A program made the position numbers and the translations under genes. A stretch of DNA of 64,000 bases from Leuctra nigra. Lineage: Eukaryota; Arthropoda; Insecta; Plecoptera; Leuctridae. Positions 50,401 through 57,749 of the stretch are shown here, one piece after another. The notes beneath the pieces are model-generated. The model did no database searches, was not told the DNA's origin, and saw only the letters and a program-made list of their open reading frames with translations. Location: positions 15,404,316 to 15,468,315 of the forward strand of contig OW203768.1 in assembly GCA_934045905.1 (NCBI GenBank), in the 5' to 3' direction. The number at the start of each line of letters is the position of its first letter. Positions within the stretch are counted from its first letter, which is position 1.

Positions 50401-51432
50401 ATCACCTCGGCCATCCGGGCGCGCACATGAATCAAACTCCCTTCCCGATCATGCCGGTACGTTGATCATTCATAACAGATGTTGACATAGAATCATGGTT
50501 CGTTGGGCATGCAGAAAATTACACCAACTTACAGCTTGTAAAGAATGGTTTATTGTTGGTCCAATCTCATGTTTAGACGTCTCAACCAGGTTGAGTGTAG
50601 AATGTGTAAGTTGAGTGAACATACTTATTGATAATCAGTAAGAAAGGATTAAGTCAAATGACAGGGTGTTCAGGAATCAAGATAAAAATTGTAGGTAAGA
50701 CCTTAGATTTGTGGTCTCTGATCATTGTTCTGAAGAGTTGCAAATTCAATTGAGATGCTGGGTTTTTCTAGCAAACTTTTAGAGAATTTGGATGTATGAT
50801 GGGCTGTTTTTGAGCCCCAGTTTGGCTCGATATTTTTCATTTTGCATATTTCTACCTATTATAGTTTCAATTTGTGGGAAATATTTTTTTTTTTTATTGT
50901 CTGGGGCTTAACGTCGCACTTTTTTGCAGCGAGGCTAATGGCGACGGATGAATGATTATGATGATGATTGTGAAGAGTAGGTTAGGATGGAAGGTGGGAA
51001 GGAGGCGGTCGTGGCCTATTAGTAGAGTACCTTCCCAGCATTTGCCTATCGACTGAGGGAAAACCATTTTGGATGATCAAAATTAATAACTATCAAACTA
51101 TTGACCCTAAAATATATTTTTCTAACTTGAAGGTCTACCTGAAGATAAACGAGACCACTTACTTCCACTTCATTGTGTGGATTGAGCATTGAAACCCTTC
51201 AGAATTAGTCCTAATGAATCCTAAAAAGCAAAGATAAATTGTTTCTTTTCAAGGCTATCAAATTACAACAGCCTTCTACAGACTTCGAAACATTCACTTC
51301 ACTTGCACTGCATTGATGCGCAATCCAATCCACGTGTTACATATCAGTGGATCGAGACTCGAGAGCCAACTAATGTATGTGTTTTACTTCCAGGGCCCTC
51401 CGATGCAGCACAACCCATCACTACCACAGTAG
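26284..51432 (+). CDS. da: daughterless, class I bHLH E-protein (whole gene, spliced)
   Basis: Ubiquitous E-protein transcription factor; in insects Da dimerises with tissue-specific class II bHLH proteins and binds E-boxes in neurogenesis, sex determination and oogenesis (family knowledge). Exons with matching phase: 26284-26412 (5' start), 38223-38294 (internal ATG), 38882-38969, 40952-41076, 41549-41728, 42371-42541, 43716-43778 (cassette), 44418-44622, 45214-45358, 46487-46567 or 48336-48416, 49441-49586 or 49630-49775, 50320-50456, 51394-51432. From the internal ATG without the cassette the protein is 462 aa (483 with it). Domain order matches vertebrate HEB/TCF4 and fly Da: LPPMSSF and DTLGKALAS (AD2/loop-helix region), RLDDAI segment, KRSRRY, bHLH, then [18 protein letters not shown] directly after helix 2. 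The N-terminal AD1 helix of E-proteins was not seen. Identity is very secure; exon ends are inferred from splice consensus, not transcripts. Confidence 0.93.
27640..27992. repeat. 90-bp tandem repeat in first da intron
   Basis: About four near-identical 90-bp units; the string CATTGTCCTCCAGGCTGGCA recurs at 27721, 27811 and 27901. The first unit carries one extra base and the last is truncated. Because 90 is divisible by 3, both strands show open frames through the array, but there is no other sign of coding. Confidence 0.9.
28455..30315. repeat. 138-bp satellite array in first da intron
   Basis: About a dozen 138-bp units, some with an extra 51-bp partial copy, so the palindrome core occurs about 16 times. 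Each core contains the perfect 15-nt dyad CTAGGCACTGCCTAG. Units differ by few substitutions (for example ggacag, gaactg and gggcag variants), indicating recent amplification. Unit and insert lengths are multiples of 3, which leaves a 532-codon open frame on the - strand across the array. I regard that frame as a by-product because the + strand is also open for about 60 codons in several units. Confidence 0.93.
30459..30856. mobile_element. foldback MITE, family A (full copy)
   Basis: Roughly 400-bp element that is nearly one inverted repeat: the left end GGCTGGGTAGTGAG pairs with CTCACTACTCAGCC at the right end, and the interior (TTCAGAACTGTTCAATGAAA ... TTCATTGAACTGTTCTGAA) continues the pairing to a small central loop around ACGTTTAGTGCC. 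No coding capacity. Related copies lie at 12182-12471 and 32822-33196. Confidence 0.85.
30860..32240. other. first da intron, GC-rich patch 31655-31965
   Basis: C-rich and CpG-rich block (CGCCCCCCGCCGCCCCAGCG, GTCGACGTCGACGGTGGAGG) open on both strands without a recognisable product. Possibly an enhancer or a skipped exon; not supported further. Confidence 0.3.
32822..33196. mobile_element. foldback MITE, family A (right end worn)
   Basis: Same long-hairpin family as the copy at 30459. The left end GGGCTGAGTAGTGAGCGTGG is intact; the right end stops at CAAGGTCAAAC, where the terminal CTCACTACTCAGCC is lost. The central AAACGTCTGTAG/CTATAGACGTTT pairing is retained. Confidence 0.82.
33612..33762. 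mobile_element. short inverted-repeat element (~150 bp)
   Basis: Left arm TTTTAAAACCGTTATTTTACG ... CTCAACTTGGAGACC is the imperfect reverse complement of the right arm CTCCAGGTTGAGAGAAC ... CATAAAATACTGGTTTTAAAA. It is a hairpin-type MITE or remnant within the first da intron. Confidence 0.65.
35355..35442. repeat. 44-bp tandem duplication
   Basis: The segment beginning AATGTGGATCTAGGAAGC and ending GTTCTTCTCGA is present twice back to back with no visible mismatch, so the duplication is recent. Confidence 0.85.
36018..36174. mobile_element. inverted-repeat MITE (~155 bp)
   Basis: Termini GGCCCGGTATTACCAAAGTT and AACTTTGGTAATACTGGGCC are near-perfect reverse complements. No coding capacity. 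Lies in the first da intron. Confidence 0.8.
37285..37615. promoter_or_regulatory. CpG-rich patch, candidate promoter of the short da isoform
   Basis: GC-rich block (CGCGTTGGAGCCGCGTGCGA, CGCGCGCCGACGG) about 600 bp upstream of the internal ATG exon, preceded by a G-run near 37350. Position and composition fit an alternative promoter; no core motif was confirmed. Confidence 0.3.
37945..38205. repeat. 31-bp minisatellite upstream of the internal da start
   Basis: Repeats of a 31-bp unit (GCTCTGAAAGTTCTGCTGCG / TGAAGCTCGTT) run about five times, then decay into 33-34-bp relatives ending in GCTGCGCTGAACTCGTACAG. The array abuts the ATG exon at 38223, so it would lie in the promoter or 5' UTR of the short isoform. 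Confidence 0.85.
38223..38294 (+). CDS. da: da internal ATG exon (short-isoform start)
   Basis: 24 codons, [20 protein letters not shown] followed by PPAY, ending at a consensus donor GTGAGT in phase 0. The opening resembles, from memory, the MYCAY start of vertebrate TCF4-A and HEBAlt short isoforms, and GFYPPPAY joined to YGSDEF aligns with their VYAPSPNSDDF. The frame is open upstream, so a cryptic acceptor at CCCGCAG (ending 38267) could splice the distal exon in at codon 16 of this exon, also in phase 0. The exon may therefore serve both as first exon of a short form and as internal exon of a long form. Confidence 0.72.
38571..38755. other. GC-rich patch between da exons, nature unknown
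   Basis: A Pro/Gly/Arg-rich, GC-rich block in AT-rich intron sequence. It is open in several frames on both strands, which is what low-complexity GC DNA does. No convincing acceptor/donor pair was seen. It could be a skipped cassette exon or a regulatory CpG patch. Confidence 0.3.
38882..38969 (+). CDS. da: da exon (DSPRYTSPK)
   Basis: Acceptor TGTCTGTTGCAG, donor GTGAGT. Encodes [20 protein letters not shown] and onward to DSYYTI, then 1 nt (phase 1). Aligns with the NSDDFNRESPSYPSPK segment of vertebrate HEB/TCF4. The split codon G|AT with the next exon gives Asp. Confidence 0.88.
40952..41076 (+). CDS. da: da exon (DPWQGG, Pro-rich)
   Basis: Acceptor GTGTGTTTCAG, donor GTGAGT. The first codon is completed by the G of the previous exon (phase 1 in, phase 0 out). 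Encodes a Gly/Ser/Pro-rich stretch with [17 protein letters not shown] and HLAHEPM, corresponding to the low-complexity activation segment after DG..SDLW in vertebrate E-proteins. Confidence 0.87.
41549..41728 (+). CDS. da: da exon (LPPMSSF ... [10 protein letters not shown])
   Basis: 60 codons, acceptor GTTTTCGCAG, donor GTAAGT, phase 0 at both ends. Contains [10 protein letters not shown] and ends [10 protein letters not shown], both family signatures around activation domain 2. This ending is almost identical to the vertebrate GDALGKALAS. Confidence 0.92.
42371..42541 (+). CDS. da: da exon ([14 protein letters not shown]) with NAGNAG acceptor
   Basis: 57 codons, donor GTGAGT, phase 0 at both ends. 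The acceptor is a tandem CAGCAG (42365-42370); using the first AG would add one Gln before IYPTDQS. Using the second gives ALAS|IYPTDQS, matching the vertebrate ALASIYSPD junction. [13 protein letters not shown] is the AD2-adjacent signature. Ends RSLHM. Confidence 0.9.
43716..43778 (+). CDS. da: da 63-nt cassette exon repeating the RLDDAI motif
   Basis: Acceptor TGCCCCCGCAG, donor GTAAGA. 21 codons in phase 0/0, [20 protein letters not shown] then V. The core [13 protein letters not shown] parallels [14 protein letters not shown] of the next exon, so this looks like an exon duplication. It can be included or skipped without changing frame; skipping restores the usual family spacing ([16 protein letters not shown]). 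Confidence 0.78.
44418..44622 (+). CDS. da: da exon ([16 protein letters not shown])
   Basis: Acceptor TTGTCGCAG, donor GTGAGT, phase 0 in, 1 nt out. Encodes [20 protein letters not shown] at its start, matching [20 protein letters not shown] of vertebrate E-proteins, then a Gly/Pro-rich stretch and [10 protein letters not shown]. The IKIE tetrapeptide fits a psi-K-x-E sumoylation consensus (inference). Confidence 0.9.
45214..45358 (+). CDS. da: da exon (Ser/Thr/Asn-rich linker, KRSRRY)
   Basis: Acceptor GGTTTCTCAG, donor GTAAGT. The split codon A|AG gives Lys, producing KKRKEP at the junction (a likely nuclear localisation sequence), then a Ser/Thr/Asn-rich linker ending KASKRSRR and TA of a Tyr codon. 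KRSRRY just before the acidic segment is typical of insect Da. Sequence upstream of 45214 is open but AT-rich and preceded by no better acceptor. Confidence 0.85.
46348..46394 (+). promoter_or_regulatory. bistable hairpin upstream of alternative exon A1
   Basis: ACTGCAAATGTCA (46348-46360) pairs perfectly with TGACATTTGCAGT (46365-46377) around a TAAG loop. The same right arm, TAAGTGACATTTG (46361-46373), also pairs perfectly with CAAATGTCACTTA (46382-46394). The two 13-bp stems share bases and cannot form together. The structure ends 92 nt before exon A1 and could modulate its acceptor (inference); it may instead be a worn MITE tip. Confidence 0.5.
46487..46567 (+). CDS. da: da alternative exon A1: acidic segment plus basic region (NNVRER)
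   Basis: 81 nt; donor GTGAGT. Encodes, with the split Tyr codon, [20 protein letters not shown] then QANNVRER. It is homologous to A2 at 48336 (21 of 28 residues identical by hand alignment, same length, same phases). The usual NNARER basic motif has Val for Ala, a form common in class II proteins such as Twist. The acceptor AG is taken at 46485-46486; the nine bases before it (TTGTTCGAG) are also in frame and would read C-S-S, as in other insect Da proteins as I recall. Confidence 0.8.
48336..48416 (+). CDS. da: da alternative exon A2: acidic segment plus basic region (NNARER)
   Basis: 81 nt; donor GTGAGC. Encodes [20 protein letters not shown] then QANNARER, the orthodox Da/E-protein basic region. 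Preceded by the same TTGTTGTTCGAG string as A1. A1 plus A2 together would stay in frame but duplicate the basic region, so one of the two is expected per mRNA. It is the canonical copy by similarity to fly and vertebrate proteins. Confidence 0.88.
49441..49586 (+). CDS. da: da alternative exon B1: helix-loop-helix, variant form
   Basis: 146 nt; strong polypyrimidine acceptor (TTTTCCCTTTCTAG), weak donor GTAGGC. Encodes [20 protein letters not shown], loop [10 protein letters not shown] and helix 2 [19 protein letters not shown]. It is 32/49 identical to B2 by hand count. All scaffold residues of an E-protein HLH are present, with no stop or frame break, so it looks functional. Its codon third positions are more AT-rich than those of B2. 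The loop HLNTEK and LHQAV recall vertebrate E12 rather than fly Da (from memory). Phase 2 in, phase 1 out. Confidence 0.85.
49630..49775 (+). CDS. da: da alternative exon B2: helix-loop-helix, canonical form
   Basis: 146 nt; acceptor CCGCTGTTGCAG, weak donor GTCAAG. Encodes [20 protein letters not shown], loop [10 protein letters not shown] and helix 2 [19 protein letters not shown], nearly identical to Drosophila Da as I recall it. Only 43 nt separate it from B1. If B1 were spliced to B2, the frame would shift and reach TGA after 10 codons, so the pair must be mutually exclusive in productive mRNAs. Confidence 0.92.
50320..50456 (+). CDS. da: da exon: conserved post-HLH segment
   Basis: Acceptor TTTTTCCACAG, donor GTACGT, phase 1 in and 0 out. 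The split codon G|AA gives Glu. Encodes [20 protein letters not shown] then [12 protein letters not shown], the nearly invariant block right after helix 2 of E-proteins, followed by a His/Gly/Pro-rich tail. Confidence 0.93.
50888..51066 (-). mobile_element. tRNA-derived SINE, 5'-truncated
   Basis: Same family as the full copy at 57230. On the - strand it runs from CCCTCAGTCGATAGGCAAATG to GCGACGTTAAGCCCCAGACA and an A-rich tail (the T-run at 50884-50896 on +). The tRNA head is missing. Lies in the last da intron. Confidence 0.8.
51394..51432 (+). CDS. da: da terminal exon, coding part
   Basis: Acceptor TTTTACTTCCAG at 51382-51393, then [12 protein letters not shown] and TAG at 51430-51432. 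The short Pro/Gln tail differs from the GHM/GHL ends of vertebrate E-proteins. The 3' UTR follows to about 51780. Confidence 0.82.
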   Translation, partial: GPPMQHNPSLPQ

Positions 51433-51757
51433 CAGAGGCTCCCTTGGTGAGAGTGTGACGTGATGTACAGCCAGTGGCCGGCGCGTTGACAGTGTGCGAC
51501 ATACAGTGAAGTGAAGTGCACGGACCTCAGCCCAGAGGCAAACAGTGTCGCCTAACTGATGACTTTTAAACACAAACCGAGGCAGAGAGCGGCTTCGCCC
51601 TTCGGCGGCTTGCATTCCGACACCAGGACCTCGTTCCATAACTCAAATTCGTATGAAGCGAAATGATCCGGGTCCGATGTCGGTTGTTACGTATTGAAAT
51701 TAAATCTGCATTTTATATGTATTGGAAATATAATTGTACAAAAGTCTGAAGTAGTTC

Positions 51758-51763
51758 AATAAA
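51758..51763 (+). terminator. da polyadenylation signal
   Basis: Canonical AATAAA about 330 nt downstream of the da stop codon, followed by a T-rich stretch. Further A-rich hexamers occur near 53705, so a longer 3' UTR is possible. Confidence 0.55.
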
Positions 51764-51784
51764 TTTTTGACATTTGCCTAGAGA

Positions 51785-54453
51785 AAAATTCAGCCCAAAC
51801 GGGGATAAGTAAATCTGTCCGAACTGGAACTGGTGAGCGATGCAAGTCTCTGATAGTTGACAACCTTTCTTTGCCGTGGCTTGTAATGTTATTTTTTAAG
51901 AAATTGGAAGTTCGGAAAATCTACTAAGAAGATGTTTTTGTCAAGAGACCAGCACAAACCGCTAGGCCAGTACCGAAGCCGTCGAAAGTTGCCCAGTGTG
52001 GCCAATGCGACAGCCCGAACTATACACACAGTCTTGCCAACTTAATCTCGACTATGACGTTTTTGTAACGTTTTGCCGTGTAAGCAACAGTGATTTATAT
52101 TATTATAACGTAGAAAGCAATTCGGAAGCTTGACTTTGACATCACACGGAAACGTTGGAAGTGGTTTCTTATATTTTTATTGTGTACAGCTACTTTGTTT
52201 AGAAGTTTAGCCGAGAATAAGAGTGGATTGCTTCGGAAGAATGCTTCTCTGGATAATCAAATTAAAATTACTACACAGCTTACAATGGATTAGTTTAAAT
52301 GCGTAAGGAATGGTTTGGAGCAAAAATATTGTAGATCTAGTGTGTACACTTGGTCCGAGTAAAAACGGTATCCGGAAGAAACCGATTGGCTTATTATAAG
52401 ATTTGATGTCATCATCTGATGAAAGTCTATGCTATCATTTAAAACTGTAGGATGTGAGCACTGATTTCATTTTTAATAACAAGGATTGATTGTCATGGAA
52501 CTGACCAGTAGCCAATACTTTTCGATCAAATACCATTTTGACTTGGCCAAATGCATATGTATAGGGTTGAAACAAGTTAGTCTGAACAATTCTTCACAGT
52601 GATGAAGTATTCTGATTGATTTGCTTCAAAGTAAATTCTTCATAGACAGTGTAGTATTTTGCTCAAAACATTTAAAATGTAAATCATTATTCCAATTTTT
52701 TTTTTTATAAAATGACTAAAGCCAACAGCTATTTAACAAGTATTGGCTGTCAATGCCAATATATAAATGTGACTGATGCAAAGGCAATACTCTGTAAGCT
52801 TTGCACTATGGACTCTTGAGATCATAGAGAAGTGATGAATCATTTGCTCCCGAGAAGCATTCTTCCTCGAATAAGCGTATGTCACTCGATCAATTGCCAT
52901 GCTGTAAGTTAAATCACACCTTGGTTCCAACGACAACTATCCCCACTACGCCTAGACTTATTTGTTTATTATTAATTAACTGTACTTTAGGTAGCTACAT
53001 TTTAGCTAAAATTGTTTTTATAGTAACTATTTTACACAAAGCAGCAAGATTATTTTTAAGAATATTACTATTGTGTATTTCTTTTATTTGTCCTATTTAA
53101 TAGTAGGTATTGTGGATGCAATGTTGAACGCGTACTTATATTGAGAGTCAGTTCACCGATTTCTATGTTCAATGTTGCTCCAAGCTTTATCTTAGTTGAT
53201 TACGCCTCTTTTTACTATTATTTACTTGTAGAGCCGATGACATTTGATGTTAGTTTTTATTTAAGTTCTTTTGTCGTATGGTGTTACGGCGACCTTGACA
53301 ATACATGACACGAATTGTTGGTTATCGTTTGTCGATTTGATAGCTTTCATTTTTGAACTACTTGGATTATTTTTACACTAAGTTTAGCCCCACTCGTACC
53401 AACTACTGGCAGCAAAATGTATGATAATCATAGATCCTTTTATGAAAGGCTGGCTGTTCTGTACAACTTATAGGTACCTACTTAATTTACAAGGATTAAT
53501 GATGGCCACAGAAAGAAAAATCTACTACTTCCGGTTCAAAAAATCAGATTTCTAAATGAAAAAAATGACATTTTGTGCAAACGTGACAGCTTCTTGCATT
53601 AATAAAAAAATAACTAGCTCTTTGTATTGTAAAATATTATATCAATAATTATAATAATGTATTTTTATTCATTACTCTGTAATATTCCAAGAGATATGCT
53701 ATAAGAAATAAAACAAATAGAGTGCTCTTATTGTTACGAATGTGCAGTGTGAAAGTGACCAAAACTTTGGATGTTTTTACAAGAAATGGTTCATTATTTT
53801 CAATTGATTTGGCATCCTTTTCTGTTAGGTTCTAGATGCAAGTGAACGAACAAGTGATGATATTGCTCCATGCTGATTCGTCAGCTGTGGAAACTGTTTT
53901 TCAATATAAAAAACCAAATATGTCAAACTTCTGTTGCTGGTGGTTCTTTTGAATGGAAAAATATTTGAAATTACTCTGTGAAAAATTAATAAATGTGCCA
54001 TTTTTCCATAATTAGCTACCAAATTATTGTGTAGAAAAGAAACCTTGTTTTCCCGACATCCTTGAACAATCACTCCTTTAATGTGTTTGTTGACAGTATG
54101 TAGTTTAGTTCAATAATGCAATTTGCAGCCAAGCAGTTACGGTAACTTCCAAACCGTAAAGATATGCCAAGGAAAAAGCAAATTGTATCACCTACCTACT
54201 TTTCGTAGTAATGCAACTCTTGCCTGGTACGCCAACTTGTAGCAACTGCAGTATTTGCCGTAAGCATAGACATTCATTCTATGTTATTCTAAAGCTTTCG
54301 AGTTTCGTCAATGTTGAAGGCCTCACTTTTATACCATATTCTGGCTTAATTCTCTTTACGATCAGACCATGTCTAATATAAAATATGCCAACATAAGAAA
54401 CATATTGTACATACTGTGTCGGGTTTCCCTGCAATTTGGTAAAATGTAAGACC
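51785..54453. other. da downstream region, no gene recognised
   Basis: AT-rich with short frames. Contains MITE family B copy 3 and A/T-rich stretches near 53600-53720 with further polyadenylation-like hexamers. Confidence 0.5.
52347..52552. mobile_element. MITE family B, copy 3
   Basis: Left CACTTGGTCCGAGTAAAAAC / GGTATCCGGAAGAAACC and right ATCAAATACCATTTTGACTTGG are diverged terminal repeats. The body has AAGGATTGATTGTCATGGAA as in the other copies. Confidence 0.75.
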
Positions 54454-54461
54454 ATCTCAGC

Positions 54462-56086
54462 CAGGGGCGGATTAAACAGTTTGTCGCCCCTAGGCTATCA
54501 AGTATCGCTCCACTACTGTTCATAGTTTACACAACTGATATCGATGAGAGTGTGAAACACTGCAAAATACACAAATTTGCAGATGATACCCAGCTTCTAT
54601 ATACCTTTCGCCCTCAAGATCTAGCTGCAGCACAAGAGAAAATAAACGAAGATCTTCAGTCGATTGCTGCATGGAGTGAAAGTCAAGGACTCTCTTTAAA
54701 CACTTCGAAGACAATATCAATGATTATAGGGAACAAATGTCAACGGATCAAAATACTTAATAGTGAATTTAAACTACATATAAATGGTTCTATTATTCCC
54801 ACTTCAGAAAATGCAAGGAATTTAGGTTTGATAATGGACAGCCAAATGACTTACTCAGATCATATTCAGAAAGCAAATAGCAAAGCTTACGGCAAACTAC
54901 GAACAATGCAAAGATTTAAACAAATTCTGACAAGATCAACAAAGAGCAAGCTTGTTGAGGCACTTATAATATCTAATTTGAATTACTGTGACATCGTTTA
55001 CGGACCGTGTATTTCGAAGAAAGATGTAGGTCGTATTCAAAAAGTCCAGAATTCTTGTGCTAGGTTTGTATTCAATATTAATAGAAGACACCATATAAGT
55101 CCCTACATTCAAAAACTTCATTGGCTAAAGATGGAAGCGAGAAGAAGCCTACATTTAACATGCGCAACGCACAAGATATTGAAAAATGGGAGAGCCAAAG
55201 TATTTAAATGATAAGTTGAGAAAGCGTCATGATATTCACCTACGAGACACGCGGTCCAAAGATAAGCTAGACTTTGGAACTCATCGAAGTAAAAAATTCA
55301 AGAACTGTTTTTCCTATTCAGCCTCAGAAGCATACAACACAACAACAACAGAAGAGCAGACCCTAAGTTTAAAAGCTTTCAAGACGCTCGTTAAGGATAA
55401 ACTCGCTATCATTCAAGAAAAAGAATTCGTGAAGTAATGATATTGGAAGACAAGAATCAAGATTACATCCTGCTGAGAATGTTTTTTCAGTGGTTTTCCC
55501 TCAGCTAAAAAGCAAATGCTTGGATGTTCTTCCAATATTACCACTGATATTGAAGCACAATTTTAATGACTATTATGAATTAAGAAGAAGTAGGTAAACG
55601 GTGAAGAGGTGAAGCAGCTGAAGAGAAGAGATGGATGTATGGAAGATCAACGACTCGATTGTTGAATACAGACCAATTATGTACCTATTTTATGTGCTCA
55701 ATAAATAACATTATTGTTATTATTATTATTAATTCACACCTGATGTCAAACCCGCAAGAATGACGGCATTAGAAGAATACAGACGCCCCGCGCGAGGAAA
55801 TGGTGCCTTTTTCTATCCAAATCGCTGTAATACCTCAAGAGTCAAGTTAGGACTCTACCTCTTGCATGAGGGGGGGGGGGGGGGGGGGGGGGGAATCGCC
55901 ATATCCCCCATTCTATTCAAAGGACTGTTACCATATTTTCATATTACTTGGTACCTATTGATAGTTTGTTTATGATTTTATTTATTTTTTTATCGTAATT
56001 TGGCATTTATTTGACGCCGCGGCGCCCCCTGGAAGCTGGCGCCCATAGGCTATAGCCTAAGTAGCCTAATGGGTAATCCACCCCTG
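54462..56086. mobile_element. hAT-type element with nested LINE fragment
   Basis: Ends CAGGGGCGGATTAA and TAATCCACCCCTG are terminal inverted repeats. Perfect 8-bp target duplications ATCTCAGC flank it (54454-54461 and 56087-56094), which is the hAT hallmark. Subterminal CCTAGGCTAT/ATAGGCTATAGCCT repeats are present. The interior is mainly a LINE fragment (54500-55725) plus non-coding DNA with a G-run of about 26 at 55869. No transposase was seen, so it is non-autonomous. Confidence 0.85.
54500..55725 (+). pseudogene. jockey/CR1-type LINE reverse transcriptase, 3' fragment
   Basis: The frame from 54504 reads SIAPLLFIVYTTDIDESVKH then KIHKFADDTQLLYTF. FADD is the catalytic YxDD-type box of non-LTR reverse transcriptases, followed by the typical ISNLNYCDIVYGP and RIQKVQNSCARFVF C-terminal segments. 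A frameshift near 55190 moves the frame to EPKYLNDKLRKRHDIHLRDT and KKFKNCFSYSASEAYN, ending with TGA at 55438. The 3' end has TTATTATTATTA. The 5' part (endonuclease and palm N-terminal blocks) is missing. Inactive relic. Confidence 0.9.
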
Positions 56087-56094
56087 ATCTCAGC

Positions 56095-56925
56095 TGGCAC
56101 CGCGAAAAATTTGACCTTGATGCATTACATTCCACGAGACGAGCTTCATTATTGTGTATCGACAACAGAGTTCCAAATCCCAAACAAAGAAGCGTTTTTC
56201 CATGCGATAAGTAAAATTAATGGTAACTCTACTGTGTCGTTTTCATAAAGCTGGATTCTATGAGAGAAATGGGCCGAGGTTTTGCGTTTCTAAGTAATAA
56301 ATAAATAATTTAAATAAAGACATCTAGGTAATTAGACATATTTGATTGATCAGTATAGTACAAGCTTTGTAAGTAATGGCCAATAGGAACATGTTAGAAG
56401 AGGTACCTACCAATGAATGTTTTTAACACATAATATTATTATTATCACAACCTTTATTCTCATCCAGATGCATGGTGTTATACTTGTAAACAAAATTTCC
56501 CTAATTCTTCTTGCATAAATTATAGACATAACACATGATATCAAATAACACAATGCCAGTACAGTGAACAAATTTTGTTCATCAGTTCAGTTTCCCATAC
56601 TATCAGTGGAGTGGAGGATATGGAAAGCAACTTCTAAATGTCAGGGTACAACTGTTTACAGCCTCATTCTCAAAAGAATTTCCAGATTTATCGACGCAAG
56701 TGCACAGAGTACTGTATTCCGTCATAAAATTATTAGCACAATCAAGGTCTTGTGGTGTTGAGGACTGACATCTGCAAGCTACTTGTGGACGCACCTTCTT
56801 TTAAGCACACGGCTGTTAGTGAATCCAGTTTCCTATAATAAATACTAGCAACAATTCATTATATAGGTACAGCCGCCTCGTTATGTTCTGATAAAATCAG
56901 TCTTGCAAAACACCTTGTAAATTGT
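56095..56925. other. non-coding, no feature recognised
   Basis: AT-rich DNA between two repeat blocks, with no supported gene. Confidence 0.5.
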
Positions 56926-56929
56926 CTTG

Positions 56930-57745
56930 TATACAAATACAAATACAAATATTTGTATTTTAGCAGCCGATGTGAATTGATGACCGGGGCGAGGTTTTTC
57001 AGTGATTTGCAGTGGCTCTCCCACCAACTTGGGGAGCTCGCTGCGTAGAAGAGCGGTGACATCGGGGTCAGCTGTCTGAATGGCAGCGTGGCCGAGATGA
57101 TTAAATTGAATGCCTAGAAGAGGCATCTTCAAAATTCGTACGAAGTGTTTTGAGAGTGACTTGGGTGTGCTAATTGACTTTGGGAGGCCTTTGATTATTG
57201 TGATGCTATTGTTATTACTGCTGCTGGTGTTTTGTTTGTTTTTTTGCCTGGGGCTTAACGTCGCACTGTTTTGCAGCGAGACTAATGGCGACGGATGAAT
57301 GATTATGAGTATGATTGGGAGATGATGGTGAAGAGTAGACAGGGATGGAAGGACGGAAGGAGGCGGTCGTGGCCTATTGGTAGGGTACCTTCCCAGCATT
57401 TGCCTGTCGACTGAGGGAAAACCACGAAAAAACCCCAGTCAGGAAGGACGGCCGCGGGAATCGAACCCGGCCTCCGGAATACAAGCTCAGAGCGTTAACC
57501 ACTCAGCCAACCTGTTCCGTGCTGCTGGTGCTACTTGCGTGCCTTGGTGAAGAAGCCTGGTGCGCCACATTTATGGTCCTCGGAGTGTACGTTGGTTTCT
57601 TCCGACTCCCGACGACTACTCAGGCGTCTTCGGTGCCCGGAGGGGGCGGAGTAGCTGCACCCTCGACACCGTAGGGGGATGCACGGGATCACACATGGGG
57701 CTGGCCATCTCGCTGTCCGCTGTTTTGTTTTAGTAGAATTTCGGT
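56930..57745 (-). pseudogene. decayed retroelement ORF with ATTTGT-repeat tail
   Basis: Reading the - strand after removing the SINE at 57230-57519, one frame runs VVGSRKKPTYTPRTINVAHQ, then TSSSNNNSITIIKGLPKSIS, KMPLLGIQFNHLGHAAIQTA and ALLRSELPKLVGEPLQIT, ending in a (ATTTGT)n tail at 56940. An upstream ATG (MASPMCDPVHPPTVSRVQLL) is cut off by a stop and a frame change. The tail suggests a retroposed copy, perhaps of a LINE ORF1. I do not recognise the protein. Confidence 0.45.
57230..57519 (-). mobile_element. tRNA-derived SINE, full length, with 11-bp target duplication
   Basis: Reading the - strand: tRNA-like head GGTTGGCTGAGTGGTTAACG (A box) and GCCGGGTTCGATTCCCGCGG (B box), then CCGTCCTTCCTGACTGGGG, CCCTCAGTCGACAGGCAAAT, a body ending GCGACGTTAAGCCCCAGGC and an A-rich tail. 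Target duplications TGCTGCTGGTG at 57219-57229 and 57520-57530 are exact. Related truncated copies lie at 10440, 11955, 22330 and 50888. Confidence 0.9.
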
Positions 57746-57749
57746 AGAA

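Larger units (their letters stand above)
38970..51393 (+). other. da introns 3' of the internal start: content
   Basis: Intron sequence between the listed exons is AT-rich and mostly unremarkable. Exceptions: a dispersed GTGTGGATTCCAT motif at 39966-40010, the hairpin at 46348-46394, a tRNA T-arm-like GGGTTCGATCCCCAGC near 49354 (a probable SINE scrap, 72 nt before exon B1) and a truncated SINE at 50888-51066. No other gene was recognised. Confidence 0.6.
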
